The notes beneath the pieces are model-generated. The model saw only the letters and a list, made by a program, of their open reading frames with translations, had not been told where the DNA came from and searched no databases. The translations under genes and the position numbers were made by a program. From positions 1 through 64,000 of the forward strand of contig JAXMHA010000005.1 of assembly GCA_046347015.1 (NCBI GenBank): a stretch of DNA of 64,000 nucleotides, read 5' to 3'. The DNA is from Dokdonella_A sp046347015. GTDB lineage: Bacteria > Pseudomonadota > Gammaproteobacteria > Xanthomonadales > Rhodanobacteraceae. Positions 1-8,240 of this stretch are shown here, one piece after another. Every line of letters begins with the position of its first letter. Within the stretch, counting starts at the first letter, position 1.

Positions 1-54
1 GAAGGCTGACGGCTCCCCCGAGCTCGGCGATTCGATGGCTTCGCTGTTCCGCAC
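1..54 (-). CDS. possible 5' end of a gene divergent from gshB (partial)
   Basis: A GTG at 54 opens a frame that stays open to the left edge (reads MRNSEAIESPSS...). A purine-rich GGGGAAG lies about four bases before it, a plausible ribosome binding site. Only 18 codons are visible, so no family can be recognised. In Pseudomonas the gene divergent from gshB is pilG, and the pilus genes further right fit that idea, but this is synteny inference only. The frame could also be chance. Confidence 0.3.
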   Translation of the reverse strand, partial: MRNSEAIESPSSGEPSAF

Positions 55-82
55 GATACTTCCCCAAACTGTAAAGTTCAAT

Positions 83-114
83 GCCTAACGCCGTGAATTA
101 ATGGCGAATTAGGC
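83..114. promoter_or_regulatory. imperfect palindrome in the AT-rich patch upstream of gshB
   Basis: GCCTAA (83-88) is answered by TTAGGC (109-114), and CGCC (89-92) by GGCG (103-106), around an AT-rich centre, with two unpaired bases on one side. It lies in the only AT-rich patch of the left intergenic region. A TAAACT box at 157-162 could be the -10 of gshB. The palindrome may be an operator serving both directions; no regulator is known from the sequence. Confidence 0.3.
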
Positions 115-248
115 AAGTTCTGCAGACCTGCGTATGGCCGTCCGGCCGCCGGAGTGTAAACTACCGCGCCACGGTGTAACGAGACGCCCTTGGCGTTCGG
201 CGAAAGCCGCCCGGAACGCCGCCGTTGGGGCCGCGCGAGGGCTTTACG

Positions 249-1196
249 ATGACCCGCACGCTCGCCGTGCTGATGGACCCGATCGGGTCGATCCATCCCG
301 AGAAGGACACGACGCTGGCCCTGCTGCTCGAGGCGCAGCGGCGGGACTACCGGATCCGGTACCTGACGCAGGGCGACCTCGCCGTCCGCAATGGCCATGC
401 GGTCGCGCGGATGGCGCCCCTCGAAGTCCGCGACGACCACGCCGACTGGTTCGTGCTCGGCGAACCGGAATGGGTTGAATTCCGCGGCATCGACATCGTG
501 CTGGCGCGCAAGGATCCGCCATTCGATACCCAATTCCTGTACGACACCCTGGTGCTCGAACTCGCGGCACGGGACGGCGCGCAAGTCGTCAACGCGCCGC
601 AGGCGCTGCGCGATGCCAACGAGAAACTCTACTCCCTGCATTTTCCGCAGTGCACGCCCCCGACCTGCGTCGCGCGCGACGCCGAAGTATTGAGGGACTT
701 CGTCAAGGCCCAGCGGGAAGTCGTCCTGAAACCACTCGACGGCATGGGCGGCCGCGGCATATTCCGCACCCGCGCGGGCGACGACAACTTGAACGCGATC
801 ATCGAAACGGTCACTGGCAATGGTGCGCGTTTCGCCGTCGTGCAGCGGTACATCCCCGAAATCGTCGATGGCGACAAGCGCATCCTCGTCATTGACGGCG
901 TACCGGTGCCCTACGCGCTGGCGCGAATCCCGCAGCACGGGGACTTCCGCGGCAACCTTGCCGCCGGCGGCAAGGGAGTCGGCGTGCCGTTGACGCCTCG
1001 CGACCGCTGGATTGCCGCCGAAGTCGGTCCCGACCTGGTGCGCCGGGGCATCCGTTTCGCCGGGCTCGATGTGATCGGCGACTGGCTGACGGAGGTCAAC
1101 GTGACTTCACCGACCTGCGCCCGTGAACTCGACGCCGCGTTCGGCCTCAACATCGCCGGCCTGCTGTTCGACCGCCTCGAACGCACCGGCGCCTGA
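249..1196 (+). CDS. gshB: glutathione synthetase
   Basis: ATP-grasp ligase that joins glycine to gamma-glutamylcysteine, the last step of cytoplasmic glutathione synthesis. The 315-residue product has the usual length. It shows the N-terminal GshB fold start (LAVLMDPIGSI), the RKDPPFD segment near residue 87, the glycine-rich ATP loop LDGMGGRGIF near residue 165 and the C-terminal TEVNVTSPT metal/substrate motif. The ATG at 249 is chosen over an in-frame ATG eight codons earlier because a GAGG box lies just upstream and the family starts here. It heads the gshB-tonB-yqgE-ruvX-pyrB run typical of xanthomonads. Confidence 0.97.
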   Translation: MTRTLAVLMDPIGSIHPEKDTTLALLLEAQRRDYRIRYLTQGDLAVRNGHAVARMAPLEVRDDHADWFVLGEPEWVEFRGIDIVLARKDPPFDTQFLYDTLVLELAARDGAQVVNAPQALRDANEKLYSLHFPQCTPPTCVARDAEVLRDFVKAQREVVLKPLDGMGGRGIFRTRAGDDNLNAIIETVTGNGARFAVVQRYIPEIVDGDKRILVIDGVPVPYALARIPQHGDFRGNLAAGGKGVGVPLTPRDRWIAAEVGPDLVRRGIRFAGLDVIGDWLTEVNVTSPTCARELDAAFGLNIAGLLFDRLERTGA

Positions 1197-1374
1197 TCGG
1201 TGCCTTCGGGGCCATCGGCGATACGGTCGGTCCACTGCGGCCAGGCGCACACCGGCGGCAAGCACGCGAAGCTATGATTCCGGCTGGCCTGCGGACCGGG
1301 CCAGGCTCGACCATGTTCCGGAGAGCACCCGAATCCATTGCAGGAACGAGCGGTAACTCGATGGCGCCTCGACG

Positions 1375-2238
1375 ATGACCAGCGCAAGCCTCGCCGGCAC
1401 CACGGACCGGTTCGGCGTCACGCTGCTGTTTTCCCTGATCGCACACGCCGTGCTCGCGCTCGGCCTGACGTTCGAGTTTGCGCAACCGGCACCGAAGCTG
1501 CCGACCCTCGACGTCACGCTGCTGCAGTCAGCCAATGGCGAGGCACCGGAGCACGCGGATTTCCTCGCCCAGGCCAGCAACTCCGGCGGCGGCGACTCGG
1601 AGCGTGCCAAGCGCCCCGCCGAACCTGTCTCGAGCCCGGTCCCGAAGGCGCGCTCCGGCGCCTCCCCCGTGCCATTGGTCGATGCCTCCCCACGCCCGAG
1701 TGCGCCCGCCCCGACCGCAGTGCTGACCCAGGTGCGTTCGCCGGAAAAGGTTGCCAACCTGCCGCCGGCCCCCGATACGCCCGACACACCGGCGGAACAA
1801 CGGCGCGAGTTCGAACAACGCAACGCGGAAATGGCCCGTCTCGCGACCGCCATCGCCCGCGAGTCCGAACAGTACGCCAAGCGACCGAAGAAAAAGTACA
1901 TCTCGGCGAACACGAAGGAGTACGCATTCGCTGCGTACATGCGGGCCTGGGTCGACCGGATCGAACGCATCGGCAACCTGAACTATCCCGATGAAGCGCG
2001 GCGGCGGCAGCTCCATGGCCAACTGGTTCTCACGGTCGGGCTCGATCGCGGCGGCCGCGTGCGCAGCATCGACGTCATCCAGTCGAGTGGCCACCGCGTC
2101 CTCGACGATGCCGCGCGGCGCATCGTCGAACTTGCGGCGCCGTTTCCCCCGGTCCCCGAATCCGACGGTCAGGTCGACGAGCTCTACATCACGCGCACCT
2201 GGCAGTTCCTGCCGGGCGACATCCTGCGCAATCGTTGA
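1375..2238 (+). CDS. tonB: energy transducer TonB
   Basis: Periplasm-spanning protein that passes inner-membrane proton-motive energy to outer-membrane TonB-dependent receptors. The 287-residue product has one N-terminal membrane anchor (about residues 14-33), a proline/alanine-rich spacer (about 60-150), a charged segment and a C-terminal TonB domain (about 200-285). That domain shows YPDEARRRQL, a GGRVRSIDVIQSSG stretch and a closing WQF. exbB/exbD are not in the window. A TATGAT box at 1273-1278 could be its -10, giving a leader of about 90 bases; no -35 is evident. Confidence 0.9.
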   Translation: MTSASLAGTTDRFGVTLLFSLIAHAVLALGLTFEFAQPAPKLPTLDVTLLQSANGEAPEHADFLAQASNSGGGDSERAKRPAEPVSSPVPKARSGASPVPLVDASPRPSAPAPTAVLTQVRSPEKVANLPPAPDTPDTPAEQRREFEQRNAEMARLATAIARESEQYAKRPKKKYISANTKEYAFAAYMRAWVDRIERIGNLNYPDEARRRQLHGQLVLTVGLDRGGRVRSIDVIQSSGHRVLDDAARRIVELAAPFPPVPESDGQVDELYITRTWQFLPGDILRNR

Positions 2239-2292
2239 GATTTCCACCGTGGGGTTCCGGTTCACGGGCGGGGGTTCCGCTACAATGAAGGC

Positions 2293-2856
2293 ATGGCTGC
2301 GTCGACGTCGCTGACGAACCAGTTCTTGATCGCGATGCCTGCCCTGCGCGACCCCAATTTTGCGCGCGGCGTCACCTTCCTGTGCCAGCATGGCGAGGAC
2401 GGCGCAATGGGCCTCTTGATCAACCGCCTGTCCGAATACCGGCTCGGTGACGTGCTGGCGCAGATGAACCTTGCTTCGGAATTGACCGGGGTCATCGACT
2501 CACCGGTACTGATCGGCGGACCGATGCAGCCCGAGCGCGGTTTCGTGCTGCACTCACCCGAGGGGGAATGGGAATCGTCGTTCCGGATTTCGGATCACGT
2601 CAGCGTGACCACGTCCCGCGACATCCTGGTGGCGATGGCCGCTGGCCACGGACCTGAGCACGCCCTCGTCGCGCTGGGTTACTCGAGCTGGAGTCCCGGC
2701 CAGCTCGAACGCGAGTTGCGCGAAAACGCGTGGCTCACCGCGCCGTCATCGGAAAGCCTGCTGTTCGAAGTGCCGCTCGAGAGCCGCTGGGAAGCGGCCG
2801 CGGCGTCCCTCGGCATCAATCTCGCGCAGCTCGCCAGCTATGCCGGCCACGCCTGA
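2293..2856 (+). CDS. yqgE: YqgE/AlgH family protein (UPF0301)
   Basis: Cytoplasmic protein of the conserved but poorly understood UPF0301 family; the AlgH name comes from an effect on alginate regulation in Pseudomonas. The 187-residue product has the family N terminus (LTNQFLIAMPAL, FARGVTFLCQH) and the GLLINR segment near residue 40. A TACAAT box at 2281-2286 ends only six bases before the ATG, so transcription would begin at or next to the start codon: a leaderless-mRNA arrangement. The gene overlaps ruvX by 17 bases, which implies co-translation. Confidence 0.95.
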   Translation: MAASTSLTNQFLIAMPALRDPNFARGVTFLCQHGEDGAMGLLINRLSEYRLGDVLAQMNLASELTGVIDSPVLIGGPMQPERGFVLHSPEGEWESSFRISDHVSVTTSRDILVAMAAGHGPEHALVALGYSSWSPGQLERELRENAWLTAPSSESLLFEVPLESRWEAAAASLGINLAQLASYAGHA

Positions 2857-3307
2857 CGGCGCCGTCCTCGCTTTCGATTTCGGTACGCGCCGCATCGGCA
2901 TAGCGGTCGGCAGCCGGCTTGCCGGCGCGGCGCAACCCGCCGCGACCCTGTCCAACGGCGCAACGGGTCCCGACGCCGCGCGAATCGACGCGCTGGTTGC
3001 CGAGTGGCGCCCGCAAGCCTTGTTGGTCGGACTGCCGCTGGCACTGGATGGTCGCGAGCAGCCAATCACACGATCGGCCCGGCAGTTCGCCGCTTGGTTG
3101 CACGAACGCTATGGGCTGCCGGTCCATTGCGTCGACGAGCGTTACACGTCACGCGAAGCCGATCACCGATTCGCCACCTTGCGTGCACGCGGAGCGGCAC
3201 GGCGCAAGCAGGCGAAGGACCTCGATGCCATCGCAGCCGGCATCATCCTCGAGGCTTGGCTCGCGGTGGCGCCGTCCTCCGACGACCCGGCAGCAGCGGG
3301 GACGTGA
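2840..3307 (+). CDS. ruvX: Holliday junction resolvase-like RuvX/YqgF
   Basis: RNase H-fold nuclease implicated in pre-16S rRNA 5'-end maturation and, in some species, Holliday junction resolution. The 155 residues include the leading acidic strand FDFGTRRIGIAVG near residue 12, the VDERYTSREAD segment near residue 100 and the closing KDLDAIAAGIIL. These carry the three acidic residues expected of the active site. It starts inside yqgE, and its TGA shares a base with the pyrB ATG (TGATG at 3305-3309), so the three genes are translationally coupled. Slightly longer than the usual 140 or so residues. Confidence 0.93.
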   Translation: MPATPDGAVLAFDFGTRRIGIAVGSRLAGAAQPAATLSNGATGPDAARIDALVAEWRPQALLVGLPLALDGREQPITRSARQFAAWLHERYGLPVHCVDERYTSREADHRFATLRARGAARRKQAKDLDAIAAGIILEAWLAVAPSSDDPAAAGT

Positions 3308-4266
3308 TGGACGAAACGGCCCGCGCCACCGCTGGCCCGCAACGCCGCGCGGGCGGCCCGCTGAAGCACCTGTTGACGCTCGCGGGCCTCGGCCGCGTCG
3401 AATTGACGGCGCTGCTCGACGCCGCGGCCACGATGCGCGCCGCGCCCGCCGAGCCGTTGCGCCAACGGCTACCCGGCCGCACGATCGCGATGCTGTTCTT
3501 CGAAGCGTCGACCCGGACCCGCACGAGCTTCGAGATCGCCGCGCTGCGCCTCGGTGCCGACGTCGTGCGGCTCGACGACGGACATTCGTCGACGACCAAG
3601 GGCGAGACGCTGGAGGACACCGTCGCGACGCTCGAAGCGATGGGTTGCGATGCGTTCGTGATTCGCCACCGCGAAAATGGATTGCCGGGTCGCCTCGCGA
3701 CCCATTCGCGCCGCGCCGCGATCATCAACGCCGGTGACGGCACCGGCGCGCACCCGACGCAGGGGCTGATCGACCTGCTGACGATCCGCGATCATCGCGG
3801 CGCCGTCGATGGCGCCGGCGTGGTGATCTGCGGCGATGTCCGTCACTCGCGGGTCGCCCGCTCCGCCGTGGACGGGTTGCAGGCGCTCGGCGCCGGATCC
3901 ATCCGCTTGTGCGGGCCGGAACGCCTGTTGCCGGCCGCGGGCGAGTTCCCGGGGTGCGAGATCACCGCGGACTTCGATGCCGCGCTCGCCGGCGCCGATG
4001 TCGTGATGATGCTGCGCCTGCAGAAGGAACGCATGGACGCCGCAATGATCGGCGATGCAAACGAATACTTCCGCCGCTACGGCCTCGACGCGGCGCGCCT
4101 GCGGCGCGCGCGGCCGGATGCAATCGTCATGCACCCGGGGCCGATGAACCGCGGCATCGAGATCGCAGCAGACGTCGCCGACGGGCCGCAATCAGTCGTG
4201 CTCGAACAGGTCCACAACGGCGTGCCGGTACGCATGGCCGTGCTCGACCGGCTGCTCGACGCCTGA
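3307..4266 (+). CDS. pyrB: aspartate carbamoyltransferase catalytic subunit
   Basis: Condenses carbamoyl phosphate with L-aspartate to N-carbamoylaspartate, the committed step of pyrimidine synthesis. The 319-residue product shows the phosphate-binding FFEASTRTRTSFE (STRTR at 68-72), GDGTGAHPTQ, VICGDVRHSRVARS and the C-terminal HPGPMNRGIEI, all diagnostic. The ATG at 3307 overlaps the ruvX stop by one base, which selects it over an upstream in-frame ATG. No pyrI or pyrC-like gene follows; the next gene, pilU, is convergent 40 bases away. Confidence 0.97.
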   Translation: MDETARATAGPQRRAGGPLKHLLTLAGLGRVELTALLDAAATMRAAPAEPLRQRLPGRTIAMLFFEASTRTRTSFEIAALRLGADVVRLDDGHSSTTKGETLEDTVATLEAMGCDAFVIRHRENGLPGRLATHSRRAAIINAGDGTGAHPTQGLIDLLTIRDHRGAVDGAGVVICGDVRHSRVARSAVDGLQALGAGSIRLCGPERLLPAAGEFPGCEITADFDAALAGADVVMMLRLQKERMDAAMIGDANEYFRRYGLDAARLRRARPDAIVMHPGPMNRGIEIAADVADGPQSVVLEQVHNGVPVRMAVLDRLLDA

Positions 4267-4306
4267 CTCGGCGGGACCCCTTGCGGCGGCGGCGGCCCGG
4301 CGAGCG

Positions 4307-5434
4307 TCAGGTCTCGACCAGTTCGACGCCGTCGAGCCCTTGGCTCAACGTGTGCGCGTCGCCACCCTGCGACAACTTGATCCGCAGGCGGACTTCGTTC
4401 GCCGAGTCGGCGTGCCGCAACGCATCCTCGTAGGAAATCTCGCCGGCCTGGTACAGCTCGAACAGGCTCTGGTCGAAGGTCTTCATGCCGAGGTTCGTCG
4501 ATTCCTTCATCACGTCCTTCAGCTTGTGCACCTCGCCCTGCCGGATGTAGTCCTGCACCAGCGGCGTGCCGAGCAGGATCTCGAGCGCGACCCGCCGCGC
4601 CTTGCCGTCCGGGGTCGGGATCAACTGCTGCGCGACGACGCCCTTCAGGTTCAGCGACAGGTCCATGAAGATCTGCGAATGCGCGTCTTCCGGGAAGAAG
4701 TGGATGATGCGGTCCATCGCCTGGTTGGCGTTGTTCGCATGCAGCGTGCACAGGCAGAGGTGGCCCGTCTCGGAGAAGTTGATCGCGTGCTCCATCGTCT
4801 CACGGGTGCGTACCTCGCCGATCATGATGACGTCCGGCGCCTGGCGCAGCGTGTTCTTCAGCGCGTTCTCCCACGAATCGGTGTCGATGCCGAGTTCGCG
4901 CTGGGTGACGATGCAGCCTTCGTGCTTGTGCACGTACTCGATCGGATCCTCGATGGTGATGATGTGGCCGGTCGAGTTCTGGTTGCGGTAGCCGATCATC
5001 GCCGCCAGCGACGTCGACTTGCCGGTGCCAGTCGCGCCGACGAACATGATGATGCCGCGCTTGGTCATCGCCAGCGAGCGGATGATCGGCGGCAGGCTCA
5101 ATTCCTCGATGGTCGGGATCCGGATCTCGATCCGGCGCAGCACCATGCCGACACAATTGCGCTGGTAGAAGCACGACACGCGGAAGCGGCCGACGCCCGT
5201 CACCGAAATCGAGAACTGGCATTCGTGCGTTTTCTCGAACTCTTCGCGCTGCGACGGCGTCATCACGTTCAGCACCATGTCGCGCGATTGCTGGGGCGAC
5301 AGCACGTTCTGCGTGATCGGCGCGATGCGACCGTTGACCTTCATCGACGGCGGCAGCCCGGCCGTGATGAAGAGGTCCGACGCCTTCTTGTGCACCATCA
5401 GCTTGAGGAACGAGGTGAAGTCGACGCTGCTCAT
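4307..5434 (-). CDS. pilU: type IV pilus retraction-associated ATPase PilU
   Basis: Hexameric secretion-type ATPase that assists PilT in pilus retraction at the cytoplasmic side of the inner membrane. The 375-residue product has a Walker A GATGTGKS near residue 133, an Asp box (TIEDPIEYVHKHEG), Walker B (IMIGEVR) and a His box (GHLCLCTLHA). Unlike PilT it lacks the AIRNLIRE signature and has a longer C-terminal tail, which separates PilU from PilT. The start MSSVDFTSF at 5434 aligns with the family; an upstream in-frame ATG would add an atypical 26 residues. A TAGTAT about 40 bases upstream could be a -10. Confidence 0.94.
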   Translation of the reverse strand: MSSVDFTSFLKLMVHKKASDLFITAGLPPSMKVNGRIAPITQNVLSPQQSRDMVLNVMTPSQREEFEKTHECQFSISVTGVGRFRVSCFYQRNCVGMVLRRIEIRIPTIEELSLPPIIRSLAMTKRGIIMFVGATGTGKSTSLAAMIGYRNQNSTGHIITIEDPIEYVHKHEGCIVTQRELGIDTDSWENALKNTLRQAPDVIMIGEVRTRETMEHAINFSETGHLCLCTLHANNANQAMDRIIHFFPEDAHSQIFMDLSLNLKGVVAQQLIPTPDGKARRVALEILLGTPLVQDYIRQGEVHKLKDVMKESTNLGMKTFDQSLFELYQAGEISYEDALRHADSANEVRLRIKLSQGGDAHTLSQGLDGVELVET

Positions 5435-5530
5435 GGGAATCCCCGGGCTCGAGTCCGGAATGAACGACATACTACACTTTCGCCCCAATCCACACCGCGA
5501 CACCACGCACACCGCGGAATGCGGCTTGCT

Positions 5531-6817
5531 TCACGGTTCCGGACGGATGCGCGTCACCACGACCCCGGAGATCCGGGCCGCCAGCAGCACCTGGCGATCG
5601 TCGAGGCCGCTGTCGCACGACACGCCGCCCGGGGCCCCGGATTCCTCGCGGCACAACGTGACTTCTCCGATGACGCCGGCGTACTCGAGCCGGTAGTCGG
5701 CGGCGTCTTCGGAATAGCCGATGGGCGGGCAGCCGGTGGCTGGCCCGCACCCGCAACTTTCAGCATGCCCGCCGATGCACTCGTGCCGGTTGATTCGTGC
5801 CGCGAGCCGCGCGATCCCCGCCGCCGGATAACGGATGCGAAACAACCGCGCATCGGCGAACGGCAGCGTCGCAGTCGCCGCCCCGGCAGGGTCGGCCTCC
5901 GATACATCCGTCGTGCACATTGCGGTCCCGGCGTACCACACGCCGGCCCGCCCACCGTCGCCCGCGCCATAGTCCCATGCGAGTCGTGCAAAGTGATTGG
6001 CCGGGCATGGCCGTTGCGGGTCGATCTGGTTCAGGAACGCCCCCGCCAGCACTGCGACTGGAGGCAGGCCAGGATGCCGCGCGTCGCGCAGGTACGCGAA
6101 CAATGCGACCTGACCCGCACCGAAGCCGCGCCAGTTGCGCACATCCTGCACTTCGCTCCATGGATCGGCCCCGCTTGAGTTCGTGGATTGGACCCACCCC
6201 CGGAACACCGGCACGGCAATCCGCGCCGACAATTCGAGTGTGTCCGGTGACACGGAGCCGGCGACTGGAGCGAACACGGCGGGTTGCCGCGCCGCACTCC
6301 ACGCATAGCCGAACATGTCGTTGTAGCCGCCACCCGTGACGGAAACATGCGGCACCGCGCGCGTATCGAGGACCATCCCCGCATCATCGCAGTGGAGCTG
6401 GACCGCGGCATATGCGCCTACGGTTCCAGCGGAAGCCGTGCCACGTTGATACGCCGCCATTGGCTTCGGCACCCGGAGGCCGGTCAGGTCGCCGGCTGCC
6501 GCATCGGTTGCCAGCGATGCGAAGCCCCCCTGCCAGCGCACGAGCATCGACCAACGGTCGGGGACGACGCCATTGCCCGGGTCGACGTATTGGCCACCCG
6601 TCGTGAAGACAGGCGGCGCAGTGCCTCCGACACAGGCACCGGGCGTGATGACCACGTTCATCGGCGCACGACCGCATGCGACCGGAAGCATCGCAATCAG
6701 CAGGATGAGCCCACATCGGACCCATCCGCGAAAGCCGGTGGCTGCGAGCCCGGGTTGCGTTTGCAGACGGTCCCCGGGCCCGGCAATGCGGGACAAGTTA
6801 CCCGCAGGCCTTGCCAT
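5531..6817 (-). CDS. exported or lipid-anchored protein of unknown function
   Basis: Not recognised. The 428-residue product has a hydrophobic segment near residues 36-46 ending LPVACG, which resembles a lipobox, but it lies unusually far from the first ATG. The true start may be later, though no good alternative start codon is in frame. The mature part is rich in Gly, Ala and Trp, and a Cys cluster near residue 360 (ESCGCGPATGC) suggests disulfides. The ATG overlaps the end of the DUF3761 gene by 20 bases, so the two are probably co-transcribed. It sits between pilT and pilU on the same strand. Confidence 0.6.
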   Translation of the reverse strand: MARPAGNLSRIAGPGDRLQTQPGLAATGFRGWVRCGLILLIAMLPVACGRAPMNVVITPGACVGGTAPPVFTTGGQYVDPGNGVVPDRWSMLVRWQGGFASLATDAAAGDLTGLRVPKPMAAYQRGTASAGTVGAYAAVQLHCDDAGMVLDTRAVPHVSVTGGGYNDMFGYAWSAARQPAVFAPVAGSVSPDTLELSARIAVPVFRGWVQSTNSSGADPWSEVQDVRNWRGFGAGQVALFAYLRDARHPGLPPVAVLAGAFLNQIDPQRPCPANHFARLAWDYGAGDGGRAGVWYAGTAMCTTDVSEADPAGAATATLPFADARLFRIRYPAAGIARLAARINRHECIGGHAESCGCGPATGCPPIGYSEDAADYRLEYAGVIGEVTLCREESGAPGGVSCDSGLDDRQVLLAARISGVVVTRIRPEP

Positions 6818-7514
6818 GCTCGGCGCGGAAGCCCTGTGCCTCGGCCTGCGCTTCGGTCATGTACTTGCCTTGCTTGGTCCGGCCGTACCAGCGGGAACTT
6901 TGGCAGTGGTAGACCTTGGACTCGGTGTTGACCCAGACCATTCCGGGACCGCCACCGGGCGCTTGGTTCGCGGCTGGTTCGGGCGGACGATGCGTCGGCG
7001 GCATCGTCATCGGCGGACTCGCGGCCGGCTGGTGCGACGGCATCGGGGCGACCGGCGCCGACGGCGCGGCGGGTGCGGGCGAAGCCGGCGCCGATGATTT
7101 TGCCGCCGTTTCGCCGTACCAGTCCTTCACGCCCTTGTGCCCGCGGCACGCGCTGCGCTTGTTGGTGCCCGTCGTGTAGCTGCCGTCCTTGCACAGGCCT
7201 GTCGCGTCCGCGGGCCGGACGCCGGAGGGTTCGGCGCTGGCGGATTCGTGCTCCTCGGCGTGCTTCTTCGAACGGGACTTCTTCGATTCGGAATGACTGG
7301 AGCCGGCAGCCGAAGATTCCGCCGCAGCGGCGTACCAGTCCTTCACACCCTTGTGCCCGCGGCACGCACTGCGCTTGTTTGTGCCGGACGTGTACGTGCC
7401 GTCCTTGCACATTCCGGTCGAGCCGGACGGCGCGCCTGCGGGCGCCTGCGCGTACACCGATGCGCCAAACGCGCATCCGCCGAGCAACAACACGGCAACC
7501 AGCATGTTCCTCAT
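6798..7514 (-). CDS. exported protein with two DUF3761 repeats
   Basis: A 238-residue product with a signal peptide (MRNMLVAVLLLGGC...) and likely cleavage after VYA; LGGC is a weak lipobox alternative. Two copies of a DUF3761-type unit (CKDGTY...SACRGHKGVKDWY) lie near residues 36-62 and 108-134, separated by a Ser/Lys/Glu linker. A Pro/Ala-rich linker leads to a C-terminal WVNTESKVYHC...YGRTKQGKYMTE module that resembles small exported domains of unknown role. A GGGAGGG ribosome binding site lies seven bases before the ATG. Function unknown; probably acts in the periplasm. Confidence 0.82.
   Translation of the reverse strand: MRNMLVAVLLLGGCAFGASVYAQAPAGAPSGSTGMCKDGTYTSGTNKRSACRGHKGVKDWYAAAAESSAAGSSHSESKKSRSKKHAEEHESASAEPSGVRPADATGLCKDGSYTTGTNKRSACRGHKGVKDWYGETAAKSSAPASPAPAAPSAPVAPMPSHQPAASPPMTMPPTHRPPEPAANQAPGGGPGMVWVNTESKVYHCQSSRWYGRTKQGKYMTEAQAEAQGFRAEHGKACG
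7116..7195. repeat. 80-bp direct repeat, copy 1 of 2 (inside the DUF3761 gene)
   Basis: This stretch and 7332-7411 align over 80 bases with about seven differences by eye. Both encode the DUF3761 unit. The nucleotide identity is high enough to suggest a fairly recent internal duplication or ongoing gene conversion. Confidence 0.85.
7332..7411. repeat. 80-bp direct repeat, copy 2 of 2 (inside the DUF3761 gene)
   Basis: Partner of 7116-7195, offset by 216 bases, in the same reading frame of the DUF3761 gene. It codes for the membrane-proximal copy of the Cys/Trp-rich unit. Confidence 0.85.
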
Positions 7515-7643
7515 GGCACATCCCTCCCAAGTGGCGTGGCGACGGTCCCCGGAATCCGGGCCGCGGCTATCGTACTCCGCCGCGTGAATGTTCCGTGGCG
7601 GCCCGATGGAACCCTGAACGGCCGCACGAAATTCGCGAATCGG

Positions 7644-8159
7644 TTACCTGTCCGTCGGCTGGTCGACCAGGCCGCACTTGCGGCAGGTCCGCGCCTCGAT
7701 CGAGCCGTAGTAGCGTTCGAAAACCGGCGGGAAGTCATTCTCGATGCTGCCGAGCACGAAGAATTCCTCGTACAGCTTGTGGTTGCATCGATCGCAAAAC
7801 CACAGCAGCCCGTCCTTCTCCTGCGGCAGCCGGCGGCGTTCGATCACGAGGCCGATCGAGTTCGGCATCCGCTGCGGCGAATGCGGGGTCCGCGGCGGCA
7901 GGTAGAACACCTCGCCGGCGCGAATCGGGATGTCCCGCCGCGCACCGTCGTCCTGCACCCGCAGCACCATCTCGCCTTCGATCTGGTGGAAGAACTCCGG
8001 GCCCTCGTCCCAGTGGTAGTCGGTCCGTGCGTTGGGCCCGCCGACGATCATGATGATGAAATCGCCGTCGACGATGCACTTGTTGCCGACCGGCGGCTTC
8101 AGCAGGTGGCGGTGCTCGTCGATCCAGTGGCGAAGGTCGAAGGCGGGGGCGAGGGGCAT
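7644..8159 (-). CDS. nbaC: 3-hydroxyanthranilate 3,4-dioxygenase
   Basis: Cupin-fold, iron-dependent extradiol dioxygenase that opens 3-hydroxyanthranilate on the route to quinolinate/NAD or 2-nitrobenzoate/tryptophan breakdown. The 171-residue product has iron ligands His49, Glu55 and His93 and substrate-binding Arg45, Arg97 and Glu107. A C-terminal rubredoxin-like site (Cys122, Cys125, Cys159, Cys162) matches bacterial enzymes. The start MPLAPAFD at 8159 fits the family; the in-frame ATG 25 codons earlier would add an arginine-rich tail. No other kynurenine-pathway gene is in the window, so its pathway partners are elsewhere. Confidence 0.95.
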   Translation of the reverse strand: MPLAPAFDLRHWIDEHRHLLKPPVGNKCIVDGDFIIMIVGGPNARTDYHWDEGPEFFHQIEGEMVLRVQDDGARRDIPIRAGEVFYLPPRTPHSPQRMPNSIGLVIERRRLPQEKDGLLWFCDRCNHKLYEEFFVLGSIENDFPPVFERYYGSIEARTCRKCGLVDQPTDR

Positions 8160-8240
8160 CGGGATGGAATGGCACGCTCTGCGGGCACGATACCGCCGTG
8201 CCGGGCCGCGCGCAAAAGCGCGGCGCCGGCCCACGCCGTG

